The notes: generated by a model not told the origin, from the letters alone. Positions 10,916 to 22,942 are shown, numbered from the stretch's first letter. The stretch: DNA of 64,000 nt from Siphonodentalium dalli (GCA_032622095.1 CP136067.1:130775990-130839989), one strand, 5' to 3'. A program made the numbers and translations.

Positions 10916-11128
10916 GTTGCATTGACATTTATTTTCACGAAGGAACATTGCAACTGGTTTGACGTAACATAGATGACCACGTTGCATGTAACATGGATCA
11001 ACACTGGAACAGTATTGATGGTAATTTTCAACATGGTCTCACTGAGGTTCTATCAGATATAAATACTAGTACGGTTGAGGGAGACAATTATTTTGAGAAT
11101 ATGTGAACCTGTGTTAACATGAGCCTAA

Positions 11129-11490
11129 GGCAACACCAATTTTTAAGTCTGGTTTACGAACACCTCCTACAACTTTTTGTCCATTTCATGAAAACAAATA
11201 AAACTGTTTTCTCCCAAAATATTTTACATGCGTACTGATTTTCATGTGTTGTCGCATCCGGTTCTGCTTATGATCATTTACATATCTATATTTTCATGTA
11301 TTTCATGACAAGATATGTCTTGTTTGGTTCAGAATTTTATTCAAAATCATTTTTTCACAATTTACGATTTACTTGATATAAATTGGGGGGGGGGACAATC
11401 TTTTTTATTGTTTTCCCCTCCTGCACTGTCCTGCATCTACTTTTTTTATCCCCACATTATAGCAAACCAGACTTAAAAATTGGTGTCGCC
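11129..11490. mobile_element. 362-bp TIR element with TAA target duplication
   Basis: The ends are GGCAACACCAATTTTTAAGT and its complement (one mismatch) ending TTGGTGTCGCC, flanked by TAA at 11126-11128 and 11491-11493. A 3-bp TAA duplication with GGC ends suggests PIF/Harbinger, as inference. A poly-G tract lies near 11385. No coding capacity. Confidence 0.65.
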
Positions 11491-11493
11491 TAA

Positions 11494-12129
11494 ATATCAT
11501 CTGATGGAGTCAAAATCATTGAACCGTCACTTATGCATGCACATGTAGTCTTGATGTTGAGTCTGGGTTTCATCATTTTCATTAGTTTGCTGTTATCCAC
11601 CAAAGGTTGAGGTGTTATGGAACAACTGTATGGCATCGTATACTGTTATCTTTGAGTAAATATGGAGTCTCTAATTCTTTTATCAGTCACGCATCTACTC
11701 ATCAAATTGACATTAGTATAATCCTCAAATATTTGTAAATTGTAACAATTGTCACCATGAACTTGTTGATAATTTTCTTTGTCGTGTAACAACTGTTGTA
11801 CCAAGTTTCAATGCCGCGTCCTCCTGGTATGTAGGGATTACCGGTGCCTTTAATAGTGATGCATCATTGCCAGTTAATGTACATTAGAGTGGAACTGAAT
11901 TAACAATGTCACATTGACACAGTAAGACCAGTAAAACAGCCAATGTAGTATTATTGTAACAGCAGGCTTAACACGATCAGTACCGTATGAGTCTATGGCC
12001 ACATGTACATGTACAGTAGTACAGACCCCTCACTATCGCAGATCAAACTTCTCAATTTTCTTCTGGACAGGTGCATGATCAGGCCACTGCCACTGCATCA
12101 TGCTTGTACCTCTACCACAAATTCAATTT
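11494..12129. other. No gene seen
   Basis: Non-coding sequence. No frame, RNA gene or repeat boundary was recognised. Confidence 0.5.
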
Positions 12130-13330
12130 TGCGTATTGTCGTAGCTAGTCCAAGTCTTCTCGTACTAAAGCCGGCTAAGATATCGGGATGGAGGTGCCGG
12201 TCTTTAGTCCGAGTTCCAGGCCCATGCATTCCTTTGACAGGACTTAAGCGTTAGTGATCCGCTCAAATAAAACCACAATTATATGAAATAAAATATCACA
12301 ATTGCTACAATAAACGGATAGTTTCCGCAGAAGACATGCTATTTTATCTGAAACCCACATCGGTTGTGAATTGAAAGCGGTAATTTAATGTGAAAAGAAA
12401 CATTTGCCGCAGTGTTTACATATTTTTTAAAGTATGCGAACTCAGTTGACCTTGCGAACTGCGTTCGGCATTTTCCGTTGAAAATATTCCGTAGATTTTG
12501 GACAACGACGCAAATTACGATGAATTCTCCATTGTAATCGTAATTATGTGTGTCAATAAATAAAATAATAAATAGATTAATTAAACATTGGAGATATAAA
12601 TGTAATACACTAAATAAATGAACCTTAAGTTTGAAAAGTCCCACTAAAACGGAAGAACTATATTTCGAAACTGTGTGATTCGGTTCTCCGATTATTTTAT
12701 CAACACAGATGTCAAATGCACATCACGCATGGCAAGTCAGACACAAGAGTTCTAATTTGCTCCAATTTTGACAAGTTGCTTGCGAAAATTGTCAACAAAA
12801 CTACCGTTCTGATCCTCCATTATGTCATTAAGTTTTTAGTGCGGGAATTGTTCTGAAAGCACATAGAAAACTGGACTTTCGGGCGATCGGTTTTCGCTAT
12901 TTTTGTTCGGAAAACCCGCGCTATATATAGAAACGGAAAGTAGAATTAGTAGAACAAACAGCGGATTATGCCGAACTTATTCGGACCACTTCGGCTTTCG
13001 GTTAAAATGTAAACAAACAGAGAAACAAATCGATGTGTGTGGCAATCAACCGGAATATTCTATGTGTAATTTAACATTAAAGTTAGATTATTATACACCA
13101 TTATGACCATAAGATGTAAGCCTTTCCGATGCATATAGCATCATGTATTGATTTGCTAGGTAAATCCAGTAAAATAGACCACAAATTCCCGCCACAGATC
13201 GTGGGCGTAAGTGTTGTCAAAGGATTGGTATACAAGCGGTCTTGGACTAAAGACCAGCATCGCCATCCCAATATCTTAGCTGGTTTTAGTACAAGAAGAC
13301 TTGGACTATGTCGTAGCGTGACAATTACAA
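12130..13330. mobile_element. Foldback/TIR element, arms ~125 bp
   Basis: The left arm 12130-12252 (AGTCCAAGTCTTCTCGTACT ... GGTCTTTAGTCC) is matched in reverse complement at 13205-13330 (GGACTAAAGACCAGC ... AGAAGACTTGGACTA), at roughly 80% identity by eye. The 950-bp interior has no convincing coding frame. Its TIR architecture suggests a non-autonomous DNA transposon. Neither terminal base nor target duplication could be fixed. Confidence 0.55.
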
Positions 13331-14065
13331 ATAATTACAATGTACTGTACATGTATTACTTTTCAATTCAATCCCAATGCACTATGTCCACTGTCAGTGG
13401 TTTTCATGTGATACAAATATTCCAGGTCATACAGATGTGTCAGCGGGAATATTCTGGTTATGGGCAGACGGCCGTTCAATACTATAGTTGATCCGTTTCG
13501 TTATCGTAGCTTAATTCTTACTGTTCCGGGAATTGAAATAGTTTTTGTCACATGAAATTCAGTCTTTTTCGATATTTGCGCACATCCATGCAGACAAAAT
13601 CGGCGAATCTTATATATAAGTCCACAGTTTATCCGTTTGTAGCGAATACACCATTTCCGTCTGTCATTCCGCGTTGATTCGCGACAAAATTAACTCAAAA
13701 CACCACAAGGAATTATCGGCGCTTCTTTTCGAAGTAACGGTAACTAAAAGTTAAGATTGTAATTTGGCTGCAGAAACGAAACGCAACGAATTTTGAAACA
13801 CAATAATTGTATTCACTAATATTTTCCTGTTGGTATATGGTCTACTATAGTATACGCAATCATTTATTTGAAATAATAAGTATCACTTAGAGAATAATTC
13901 TTACTGATAATTAGAAATATCTTTATTTTGTATCCCTTTAATATTAAATACCGGTAATGGCCCTGCAAATTGTCTGTTTGTCAGCTTAATGTTCACTAGT
14001 TATAGCTAGGCTGTTAGATAAAGTGTGATATTGCTTCATTTGTCCGGGGTAGTGTATTGTCATAC
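13331..14065. other. No gene seen
   Basis: Non-coding sequence between the foldback element and the 45-bp minisatellite. Nothing recognised. Confidence 0.5.
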
Positions 14066-16640
14066 TGTCATAATAAACTTCAAGTAATAAGGTAACTACT
14101 CGCCAATGATGCTTGAATACAGAAATGGTTAATAAGGTAACAACCTGTCAATGACCGACGTCTTAATATAGAAAGGGTTAATAAGGTAACTAACTACACG
14201 GCAATGATACTTAGTATAGAAAGGTTAATAATTTAACTTCTTGTCAATGATGCTTCAATATAGAAAGGGTTAATAAGGTAACTACATGTCAATAATGCTT
14301 TAATAAAGAAAGGGTTAATAAGATAAAGTTCTACACGTCAATGATGCTTTAATATAGAAAGAGCTAATAGGGTAACTACACGACAATGATGTTTTAATAT
14401 AGAAAGGGTTAATATGGTAATTACACGCCAATGGTGCTTTAATATAGAAAGGGTTAATAAGGTAACTACACGCCAATGATTCTTCAATACAAAAATGGTT
14501 AATAATGTAACTACCCATCAATGGTGCATTTATTTAGAAAGGGTTAATAAGGTAACTACACGTCAATGATACTTAGTATATAACGGGTTAATAAGGTAAC
14601 TAACCGCCAATGATACTTAGTATAGAAAGGGTTAATAAGGTAACTACACGACACTGATACTTACTAGTAGGTATATACAGGGTTAACAAGGCAACTACCC
14701 GTCAATGATACTTTACTATAGAAAGGGTTAACATGGTAACTACACGTAAATGATGTCTCAATATAGAAAGGGTTAATAAGGTAACTACACGTCAATAATT
14801 TTTTAATACAGAAATGGTTAAGGGTAACTTCATGTCAATGATGCTTTATTGTAAAAAGGGTTAATAATGTAACTAATCTCCAATAACACTTATTATAGAA
14901 AGGGTTAATAATGTAACTAGGGCCTACCTGTCAATTATTGCTTAAATATAGAAAGGGTTAATAAGGTAACTACACGTCAATGATACTTAGTATAGAAAGG
15001 GTTAATAAGGTAACTACACGACACTGATACTTAGGTATATACATGGTTAATAAGGCAACTACCCGTCAATGATACTTTAATATAGAAAGGGTTAATAAGG
15101 TAACTACACGCCAATAATTCTTAAATACAGAAATGGTTAATAAGGTAACTTCATGTCAATGATGCTTTATTGTAGAAAGGGTTAATAATGTAACTAATCA
15201 CCAATGACACTTATTATAGAAAGGGTTAATAAGGTAACTAGGGCCTACCTGTCAATTATTGCTTCAATATAGAAAGGGTTAATAAGGTAATTACACGCCA
15301 ATGGTACTTTAATATAGAAAGGGTTAATATGGTAACTGTCCGTCAACGATGCTTTAATATAGAAAGGGTTATAATATGGTACTGCACGTCAACGATGCTT
15401 TGATACAAAAATGGTTAATAAGGTAATTACCCGTCAATGGCGCTTTAGTATAGAAATGGTTAATAATGTAACTACTCACCTATCATACTTAGTATAGAAC
15501 GGGTTGTTTAAGGTAACTACCTGTCAAATAATGATTTAATATAGAAAGGGTTAATAAGGTAACTACATGCCAATGATACTTAGTATAGAAAGGGTTAATA
15601 AGGTAACTGCCTGTCAATTAATGCTTTAATATAGAAAGGATTAATAAGGTAACTACACGTCAATGTATATGAAGGGTTAATAAGGTAACTACACGACATT
15701 GGTACTTTAGTATATACAGGGTTAATAAGGCAACTATCCGTCAATGGTGCTTTAATATTGAAAGGGTTAACATGGTAACCACACGTCAATGATGTTTTAA
15801 TATAGAAAGGGTTAATAAGGTAACTACACATCAATGGTGCTTTAATATAGAAAGGGTTAATAAGGTAACTTCACGCCAATGATGCTTTAATATAGAAAGG
15901 GTTAATATGGTAACTACTCACCAATGATACTTTTAAAGAACGGGTTAATAATGTAACTACCCGGCAATAATTCTTTAATATAGAAATGGTTAATATGGTA
16001 ATTACACGTCAATGATGCTTTAATATAGAAAGGGTTATAATAAGGTAACTACACGTCAATGATGTTTTAATACAAAAATTGTTAATAAGGTAACTACCCG
16101 TCAATGGCGATTTAATATAGAAAGGGTTAATAATGCAACTACTCACCAATAATATTAAGTATAGAAAGGGTTAATAAGGTAACTACCTGTCAATTAATGC
16201 TTTAATATACAAAGGGTTAATAAGGTAACTACACGCCAATGGTACTTAGTATAGAAATGGATAAGGTAATTATACACGACAATGATAATTTGGTATATAC
16301 AGAGTTAATAAGGCAACTACCCGTCAATGATGCTATAATATAGAAAGGGTTAACATGGTAACTACACATCAATTATGTTTTAATATAGAAAGGGTTAATA
16401 AGGTAACTACACGTCAATGATGCTTTAATACAGAAAGGGTTAATAAGGTAACTTCACGTCAATGATGCTTTAATATAGATTGGGTTAATACTGTAACTAC
16501 TCACCAATGTTACTTACTATAGAAAGGGTTAATAAGGTAACTACCTGTCAATTAATGCTTTAATATAGAATGGTTAATAATGGTTAACTACACGCCAATG
16601 ATGCTGTAATATAGAACGGGTTAATACGGTAACTTCAAGT
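14066..16640 (+). repeat. 45-bp minisatellite, ~55 copies
   Basis: The consensus unit is TATAGAAAGGGTTAATAAGG followed by TAACTACACGTCAATGATGCTTTAA, about 45 bp. The array spans 2.57 kb with a few short units. Variants recur in order: TATATACAG-type units followed by AAGGCAACTA appear near 14670, 15035, 15710 and 16295, and GGGCCTACCTGTCAATTATT at about 14922 and 15241. This implies block duplication of several units at a time. The open frames on the minus strand are repeat by-products. Confidence 0.92.
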
Positions 16641-16654
16641 GCAGATTATACAGT

Positions 16655-17000
16655 TTAACAAAATACCACAGGTGTATATATCCGGGTGAACACTGTAGTA
16701 AATACCTGGGCGAAAACCTGGTGTAAATACCTGGGTGTAAATACTCCGGATAACCTGGGTCTAAATACCACCCGGGTGTGACAGCGTTTTTCCAAATTAT
16801 ATCCGTAAAATCCCAGGTAAACTGGGGTTTAACCTAACATATATAGAAAACACCAGGGTAAATCTTTATAAAGCCCTGATTTACCTGGGTGTAAACTGGG
16901 TGTGACCTGGGTGGAACCAGGGTAAAACCTACATGTACCGGGGTTCATCATGGGTATACCTAGGTAAACACCAAGATTTACCCAGGTACATTTTTATATG
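16655..17000 (+). repeat. CCTGGGTGTAAATAC repeat cluster
   Basis: Degenerate 15-20-bp repeats of ATACCTGGGTGTAA occur in both orientations, for example CCAGGTAAACTGGGG at about 16814 and ATTTACCCAGGTACA at about 16977. The motif is closely related to the minisatellite at 104-778. It abuts the 45-bp array. Confidence 0.75.
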
Positions 17001-17500
17001 GGAGCTGTCAATCAAAACTACACGGAAGTACGATTGGCCTAATTTATACTCGAAATTACGATCGGGGTCCATTCTTTCGACGAACCGTTGTATACGGAGT
17101 GTAAATACTGACTAACAAAAGTGTTAACACACAATGCTAGATAATGGACTGGTTGAAAGAATGAAAGAACTAGAATGCACTCACTGGAGCTGCCTATACT
17201 TGCGCCCATCACACATTTGGCATGTTGTGTGGTGTCTTGCTAACAACAGTTTGAACCACGGGTGCTGGCCCCTCGTTTGAGAGATCGATAACAAAAATCT
17301 AGATATCAAATCTCTGTTCATCCATCGCTGAAATAGTTGTGTGTACGGACATAATATCCCTGTTATGATGATATGGACCCCAGTTGGCTGCATATTAGGA
17401 ACGATAACTCTATCCGATATAATTACAGGTGAGACATATTGGTAGTGTTTTTTACCTGTTAACCAACTATCAGATTTAGGCCACTCCGATGCATGGTGTA
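17001..17500. other. No gene seen
   Basis: Non-coding. AATGCTAGATAATGGACTGGTTGA at about 17133 resembles TTAGATAATGGGCTGGTTGA at about 20486, so part is a dispersed repeat. Confidence 0.45.
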
Positions 17501-17509
17501 TTATCTACA

Positions 17510-17800
17510 TGTATATTACGTGAGGACCTTGGTGGGGATAGCTTCAGTCTTGAATGTTAAAGTGACACACTGCGCTCGCTGAACGAAGTCTCTCCATGTG
17601 AACGATGTATTATCTACATGTATATCACGTGATGACCTCGATGAACGATGGGCAGCTTCCGCCCTGAATATTAAAGGGACAAAATGCACTCAGTATTTGA
17701 ATATTAAATGGACAATAGGCTCTCACGGGGGATGATTGTTAAAGTGACACAATGCACTCACTATGGATGAATGTTAAAGTGACACTAGGCACTCACGCAT
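17510..17800 (+). repeat. Imperfect local repeats (TTAAAGTGACAC)
   Basis: GAATGTTAAAGTGACAC or a variant recurs near 17553, 17658, 17700, 17737 and 17770. GTATTATCTACATGTATATNACGTGA is present twice, at about 17501 and 17607. These are degenerate duplications with no coding signal. Confidence 0.6.
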
Positions 17801-17884
17801 TGACGTGCGCGTTACTAGGACTGACCCGCAGTTTATAAGGATATACGTCTTGGATGGTAATTTGGCGCCTATAAAAATTACTAA

Positions 17885-17975
17885 GTTGTTTGAAATTTTT
17901 GAAGTTTTTGAAGTTTTAGAAATTTTTGAACTTTTTGAACTTTTTGAAATTTTTGAAATTTTTAAATATTGTTCA
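17885..17975 (+). repeat. 9-bp minisatellite (TTTTTGAAN)
   Basis: About ten units of TTTTTGAA plus one or two variable bases. The frame through it reads as alternating Phe-Glu-hydrophobic residues, a repeat by-product. Confidence 0.85.
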
Positions 17976-18129
17976 TTTATGAACGATTTATTACCAAAAT
18001 AAAACCAGATAACAATGCAAATTAAGTATATATGTGGATTTAAATTACAATTGGTGCAACCATTTCATATTAGCGCGTGTTCATTTTTTACAGTATGTAC
18101 TTCCGGTATGACGTCACATATTCACGGAA

Positions 18130-18205
18130 GGAAGGAAGGAAGGATAAACAGACATCCGAACCGATAACATTACTTGCGTCCAGCATGGACTGGCGCAAGT
18201 AATAA
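18130..18205 (+). repeat. (GGAA)n tract and ATTACTTGCG hairpin
   Basis: GGAAGGAAGGAAGGAAGG at about 18126 is followed by the hairpin ATTACTTGCGTCCAG-CATGGA-CTGGCGCAAGTAAT at 18171-18205. A microsatellite next to a terminal hairpin resembles a Helentron-like 3' end, but no matching 5' end was found. Confidence 0.4.
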
Positions 18206-18885
18206 TCGGGAAATGGTTTCAGGAATTGTGTGTATCCTGTACAATGACCTAAGTTTGATAAATAAACTTCTCCTGATGTAACTAATGCCTAGATCACTGT
18301 GTGCATGGAAAAAGAGCGAGCAACTGACTTAAACATTAATGTGACTATCAATCAGGGATGGGGTAATTGTAATTTGTAATTGTAATTGATTGTAATTAAT
18401 TACATTTTTTCAAGTAATTGCATGTAATTGGTAATTGAGTTTATTCTCAATTACATGTAATTGCAATTGTAATTGGTTAGGATGTAATTGTAATTGTAAT
18501 TAGGGTCTAATTTCAATTACTTCAAAATCACAGGTACTTGTTATTCTCAAAGTTTTCTTTCATGATTCATCCAATGGTTTCTTCAAATGTTTTTTTTCCA
18601 AATTTCAAAGTGTAAGACTGGTGACTGGCTATCACTGTCACAACACTGAGTTTTTATCCACTGTGTCTCAATGGTGAATCCTGTTGACACCTCCTGTTTG
18701 TTTGCTTAAGCATTGGTTAACCTTTAAGGTAGAAGGCTTGTTTTGATAAATACAATGAGAAACCAACTTCAAATAATTGACAATAGATCACTATAATATA
18801 TCACTCTTATGATCATGTTTCATTATCTCCATCTGGTATGGTACATGTATATATGCTATGGTAGAAATTCATACCAACATTGCTA

Positions 18886-19032
18886 ATGCTATCAACATGT
18901 CGACAAAATATCTGGCAGCATTTTAATTTGCAGAAAGACACATCGTGTCCTATGAAAGCGAAGTGCGAACTTTGCCCAATTACAATATCCAGTTCCAAAA
19001 AAGTTACCTCCAATTTTGTGACACATCTGAAG
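18886..19032 (+). CDS. BED zinc-finger exon 1 of hAT transposase remnant
   Basis: Translates from ATG at 18886 to a donor AAG|GTAAGT at 19032/19033. It carries the BED-finger pattern: WQHF, then the first zinc pair C-x2-C (KCELC), a basic stretch, and THLK holding the first histidine. The upstream frame stays open, so the true start may lie earlier. BED fingers bind DNA and sit at the N terminus of many hAT transposases and of the ZBED proteins derived from them. All visible zinc ligands are intact, unlike the catalytic part. It is either a remnant or a small BED-only DNA-binding protein. Confidence 0.75.
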
Positions 19033-19409
19033 GTAAGTTTCCATTTCTATGTATTAGTTTTGTTTAATTCCATTGACATATAACTTCAGTCATATGGTGG
19101 TATTGGTATATGCATTGTTTCTTGTCCCTTCTAATTTGCAACTGAATGACAAAGTGGGAACAAATATCTGCCTCAATAATCCCCCAATTAGCACTGTCTA
19201 GTGGAGGCATTGTGTTACCAGTAAGCTGGTGACCACAAAGGCTAATTAAGTTTATGACTCTAATTAACAATCAGAGTGTTGATTATCTCATTGTCCTTTA
19301 CAATTGGCCTGGCTGTGTGTCTGACTTACTGAGATAGTCTTATTCCCTTAATAATTAAATGATGGATACATGTGTGTTACTAAAATACTCTATTATTTTC
19401 ATTTTATAG

Positions 19410-19568
19410 CGAAAGCATCATGATGTCTATGAATCCACAGTCACACAAGCACCATCAGCATGTGATCAACAACATACTAGGATCTTTCAGTATGCAAAAA
19501 CATCGGTCAAGAATGCCAAAGCATTGAAGATAGTTAGCAAAGTTCATAAATCTCTGATATCATTCTAA
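19410..19568 (+). CDS. BED zinc-finger exon 2 of hAT transposase remnant
   Basis: The acceptor TTTTATAG precedes 19410. Joining to exon 1 keeps frame and completes the H-x4-H half of the finger (H-LKRK-H). About 50 residues follow, including QHTRIFQYA, and end at TAA 19566-19568. After the stop, about 19585-19640 still reads LQAANATRWN in another context, suggesting that a deletion joined the N-terminal part to a later part of the transposase. The intron of about 377 bp has normal GT/AG ends. Confidence 0.65.
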   Translation, partial: RKHHDVYESTVTQAPSACDQQHTRIFQYAKTSVKNAKALKIVSKVHKSLISF

Positions 19569-20059
19569 TTTCTAGAAGATCAACCCCGACTACAAGCTGC
19601 CAATGCAACACGCTGGAATTTCCAGCTATAAATCATGATTCGCTCAGTTCTACGAACATCTATACTGGACTCAGTACATTGGCTGCTCTGTACCAAGTGT
19701 GCTTCACTGTGTATTTCATCTTGCTTGTATTAAATTTACGTTTTGTTATCAAACAGAGTTTATATAAATAAAAAGTGGTCCTACTTCAATGATGTGCTGC
19801 AATGTAATTGTAATTGTAATTGAATTACATTTCAAAGTAATTGTAATTGTAATTAATTACATTGTGGAATAGATGTAATGGGAATTGTAATTGTAATTGA
19901 AAATTGTTGAAGTAATTGTAATTGTAATTAATTACATTCACAAGTAATTGCCCCAAGCCTGCTATCAATGGGTAGATAATATCTGCCATCAGTGCATCAA
20001 GCCAATCAGTGAATTGTTTGCATGTCTGTCAACTCATATGATCTCTCACATATCCAGGT

Positions 20060-20630
20060 CGTGTATAGTGCTGTGACTGCTTATCATCTATATATATAAA
20101 CGAGTAGAATATGTCCGGTTTGTTATCTCAGACCCCTGTACCGAGTTCAACCAAATTTGATGTGGTGACTCGGGGTACACTGGCGGATGTCATAATGGTG
20201 TTAGTTTTTCAAAATTTTGAATACAAAATAATAAATTAAAATTGGTTTTGTTAAATTGAGCAAGGAATTCAATCTAAAAAAAATTATTAAAACAATATAT
20301 ATAAATCAAAATCTTTCAATGATCAAAATGTGCACAAAGGGGCCGCCGCTAAATAAAAGCTCTGTCTAAGATCAAAATGTACGCGACGTCCCACAGGTAT
20401 CTGTGACGCTGAATATAGTTTCAGCTAGGTTAGTACAATAGAAGTAAGTTGCTCCAGCAGACTAACATAAGTGGTATGGAATATGTTAGATAATGGGCTG
20501 GTTGATAGACTAATCAGGAAATAGCTATAAATTATGAAATTGTGTATACCTTGCACAATGACCTAGGTTTTCAGATGATCAGCAATTTATAAAACATTCT
20601 ATTTCAATAAAAACAGCTTCTGAAACAGGT
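20060..20630. other. Dispersed-repeat-like spacer, no gene
   Basis: TTATCTCAGACCCCTGTACC and the following sequence (about 20120) look like a dispersed molluscan-type repeat. TTGTGTATACCTTGCACAATGACCTAGG (about 20540) matches about 18222. No coding signal. Confidence 0.4.
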
Positions 20631-20634
20631 TTAA

Positions 20635-21315
20635 CCCTTTGAACCCGAGAGACCGGAATACCGGTCCAATCCTTATATTCCTATATCCCGGGAGACCGGA
20701 ATACCGGTCCGGAAATCAGACTATATTTGACACGAAATTATAGCTCAATAAACGCACATATCAACTAGAGTTGTACTTCTACTTTGCCTATTTTGAGGGG
20801 GAAAAAACCCCCGCTTTTTATCGTCGGAAAAGGGGAAGTTTTTCGTTGAAAATTTCGCGATCAAAGCCCAAATTAACTAGAATAGTGCTTCTATACTTTG
20901 CGCGAATGAGTGACATGTTCATACCTCTGATTTTAGCAGCCAAATTGGAAACAGGGGGTCTGTTTCTTCGCTCAAGCACACAGGTGCATTTTGAGAAATG
21001 CGTTATATTGTAGGCAAAGTGTAAGAATTTCGTTATAAATATATAGTGCGACCAAAGGAAGCCGCAATATATCTATATACATGTACATGTATATTGAACG
21101 TGAAATAGACTGTCTCGTTGAAATACATTGTGACATATTTCACCGCACACTAGTCTTGTTCAGTTAGCATAGTAGATTGCCGTATATACTGAGCGTGTAT
21201 ACATGTATATACGTCCCAATTAAGAGCTTTATGAGTTACGTCGTCGGAACACTATTTAACGTCAGGCGCCTCGGGTTGGGGTCATTTAACGTTCAGGACG
21301 TCAGGGTTCAAAGGG
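20635..21315. mobile_element. piggyBac-type non-autonomous element
   Basis: CCCTTTGAACCC begins at 20635 and GGGTTCAAAGGG ends at 21315, each flanked by TTAA (20631-20634 and 21316-21319). A TTAA target with CCC...GGG ends is the piggyBac hallmark. The 681-bp interior has no transposase. A direct pair of GAGACCGGAATACCGGTCC lies at 20650-20712. A truncated relative is at 39327-39420. Confidence 0.85.
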
Positions 21316-21319
21316 TTAA

Positions 21320-22758
21320 CGGTTTTTTGAAATAAATGAGATCATTCCCAGTCATATGAGTGATAATAGTAGAGTTTTATGCGGTTTTAGACCAAATTTA
21401 GTGAATTTGGGGGCGGGTGTAAAACAATTGGGAGTAAAACATAATTGTTTTAAATGTTTGGGGTGGTGGGTCTCCGAAAATGGTAAATGCAAAACAAAAC
21501 GACATACCTTCCTGAAAAGTTTTTACCACCCCCCCCCCCCCCCGCCCGGTTACATGCCAGTGATTGGATTTATGAAAGATGGATAATTGCAGAATCCACA
21601 GTCAGCTGTAGTATATGTTGCATCTACATAATGATGTATGGCATATCATGTCATATCATGATACATCTTACTTACTACCTAGGCTTAGTAAATTTTGTCC
21701 CTGGATTCTACACCGTCCTATGTGAACATAACTAATATGCCAGAAGTTACATTTTAACTGGGTGCTTTAAAATATGCTCAATTTAGAAATCCACAATATA
21801 ATTAGCTTTATCTGGTCATGTTTTACCAATGCTCATTGTGATGTCTCGGAGTCTGGTTGTGTAGTATCTCCAAAATACATGTAAGATTGGACAACATGTA
21901 TCGTAATAGATATGGAACGGAACATGATACATTCAATATAGATATCCGAAGTGTTATGGTTCTTCGCACTATATAGAATCACATACAGCTTGGTCTGATT
22001 ACTTCATGATGTTAAATTAAAACAACCAGGGTGATTCTCTCACTCGGAATGTGGATCACGGTAACAAGCGGATATGGACAGCGAGGGTAAGATTTAACTT
22101 GTTAGTTATGACTTGCCTTGACAATTAGAGATGTTACAACAACTAATTATTTTTAAGAAAACTATGAAATTCATTCAACTACCACAAGTTCCAACTGATT
22201 TCCTTAATATATTCCATGCACAGGAACATTGAATCAGAACCTTTATGCTTATATTTTTGCACAATATTTCAGAAGCTCGTTCTATATGTTGTGTAAGCGA
22301 CCAGCTGGTAGTATAGTGATGTATCTGTCAGTTTATCAAGGGATAATGTGTTTATATAATCAAAACCTCAGTTCCTTTAAGAGGTTTTAGTCGATGTATG
22401 TAGAGCATTACAATACGTGAAATATGTGCGCATCACCACATTCTGTCGATTTTTAACCGTGTGTTTTCCGCCAATTCGAAAATGTTTCATGTAATGGTTT
22501 AATCCGTTTAACACAAGTTTGGTTGGTAAGTTGGTATATGTTTCCCGGTAGATATATCCATAGAAAGATAAACACCAATGTTGGAAGGTAATGCTATACA
22601 GTTCTAGTTTGATGTAATCAAATCACTCAACAAAAACTCCTTCGATTCTAACTTATTACACATCATAACAATAAAGTACGCTGGAAAATCAGGTCACCCA
22701 ACGAGGACGCCTACGGCTTTAAGAGTTTACGCTTACCTGGTTGCTCTCCTTTTTACAG
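21320..22758. other. Upstream/intronic region of the RGK gene; no exon recognised
   Basis: A poly-C run lies at about 21527-21543. The rest is AT-rich. The N-terminal RGK exons with the P-loop (GxxGxGKS) should lie upstream of 22759, but no such motif was found here or further left. Confidence 0.45.
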
Positions 22759-22942
22759 AATATGGTTCAAACTCATGACTGTGAAATCTACGTAGTGGTC
22801 TACTCGCGAGGAGACCTGACGTCCTTCCGTCACGCTATTGGCGTCCTGGTCCATTTGCGCCGAGTGAGCAAAGTCACCAAGCCAATCATATTGGTGGAGA
22901 ACAAATGCGATCTGGTCAGGTCAAAGGTCATTGCCGCCGGTG
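22759..22942 (+). CDS. RGK-family GTPase, exon with G4 motif
   Basis: The exon runs from acceptor TTTTTACAG to donor GGTG|GTGAGT (phase 1). It encodes about 61 residues matching the middle of Rad/Gem/Rem GTPases: YVVVYS (as VIVYS in Rad), SF..A, LRR, then PIILVENKCDLVRS. The G4 guanine-binding motif NKCD is at 22900-22911. RGK proteins are Ras-like, bind calcium-channel beta subunits and the cytoskeleton at the plasma membrane, and have unusual nucleotide pockets. One departure from the family is ENKCD where GNKSD is usual. Joined to the exon at 24432 it keeps frame. The exons with P-loop and switch regions were not found, so the gene is either partial here or has distant 5' exons. Confidence 0.85.

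Larger units (their letters stand above)
18353..19961 (+). mobile_element. hAT transposon, internally deleted
   Basis: The ends are CAGGGATGGGGTAATTGTAA and AATTGCCCCAAGCCTG, flanked by a perfect 8-bp target duplication, CTATCAAT at 18345-18352 and 19962-19969. Both subterminal regions (18361-18535, 19800-19945) are packed with GTAATTGTAATT motifs in both orientations. An 8-bp duplication and CAGGG ends are diagnostic of hAT. The interior encodes a BED zinc finger in two exons. About 30 bp past its stop codon comes a scrap reading ATRWN, like the TRWN segment of hAT transposases. Most of the catalytic region is missing, so it cannot be autonomous. Confidence 0.92.

Noticed and set aside
14315-15834. 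Minus-strand frames with repeated SYLINPFYIKA peptides
   Set aside because: The 45-bp unit is a multiple of three, so any open frame repeats. No protein family fits.
17805-18002. Frame with Phe-Glu repeats like a coiled coil
   Set aside because: Product of the TTTTTGAAN minisatellite.
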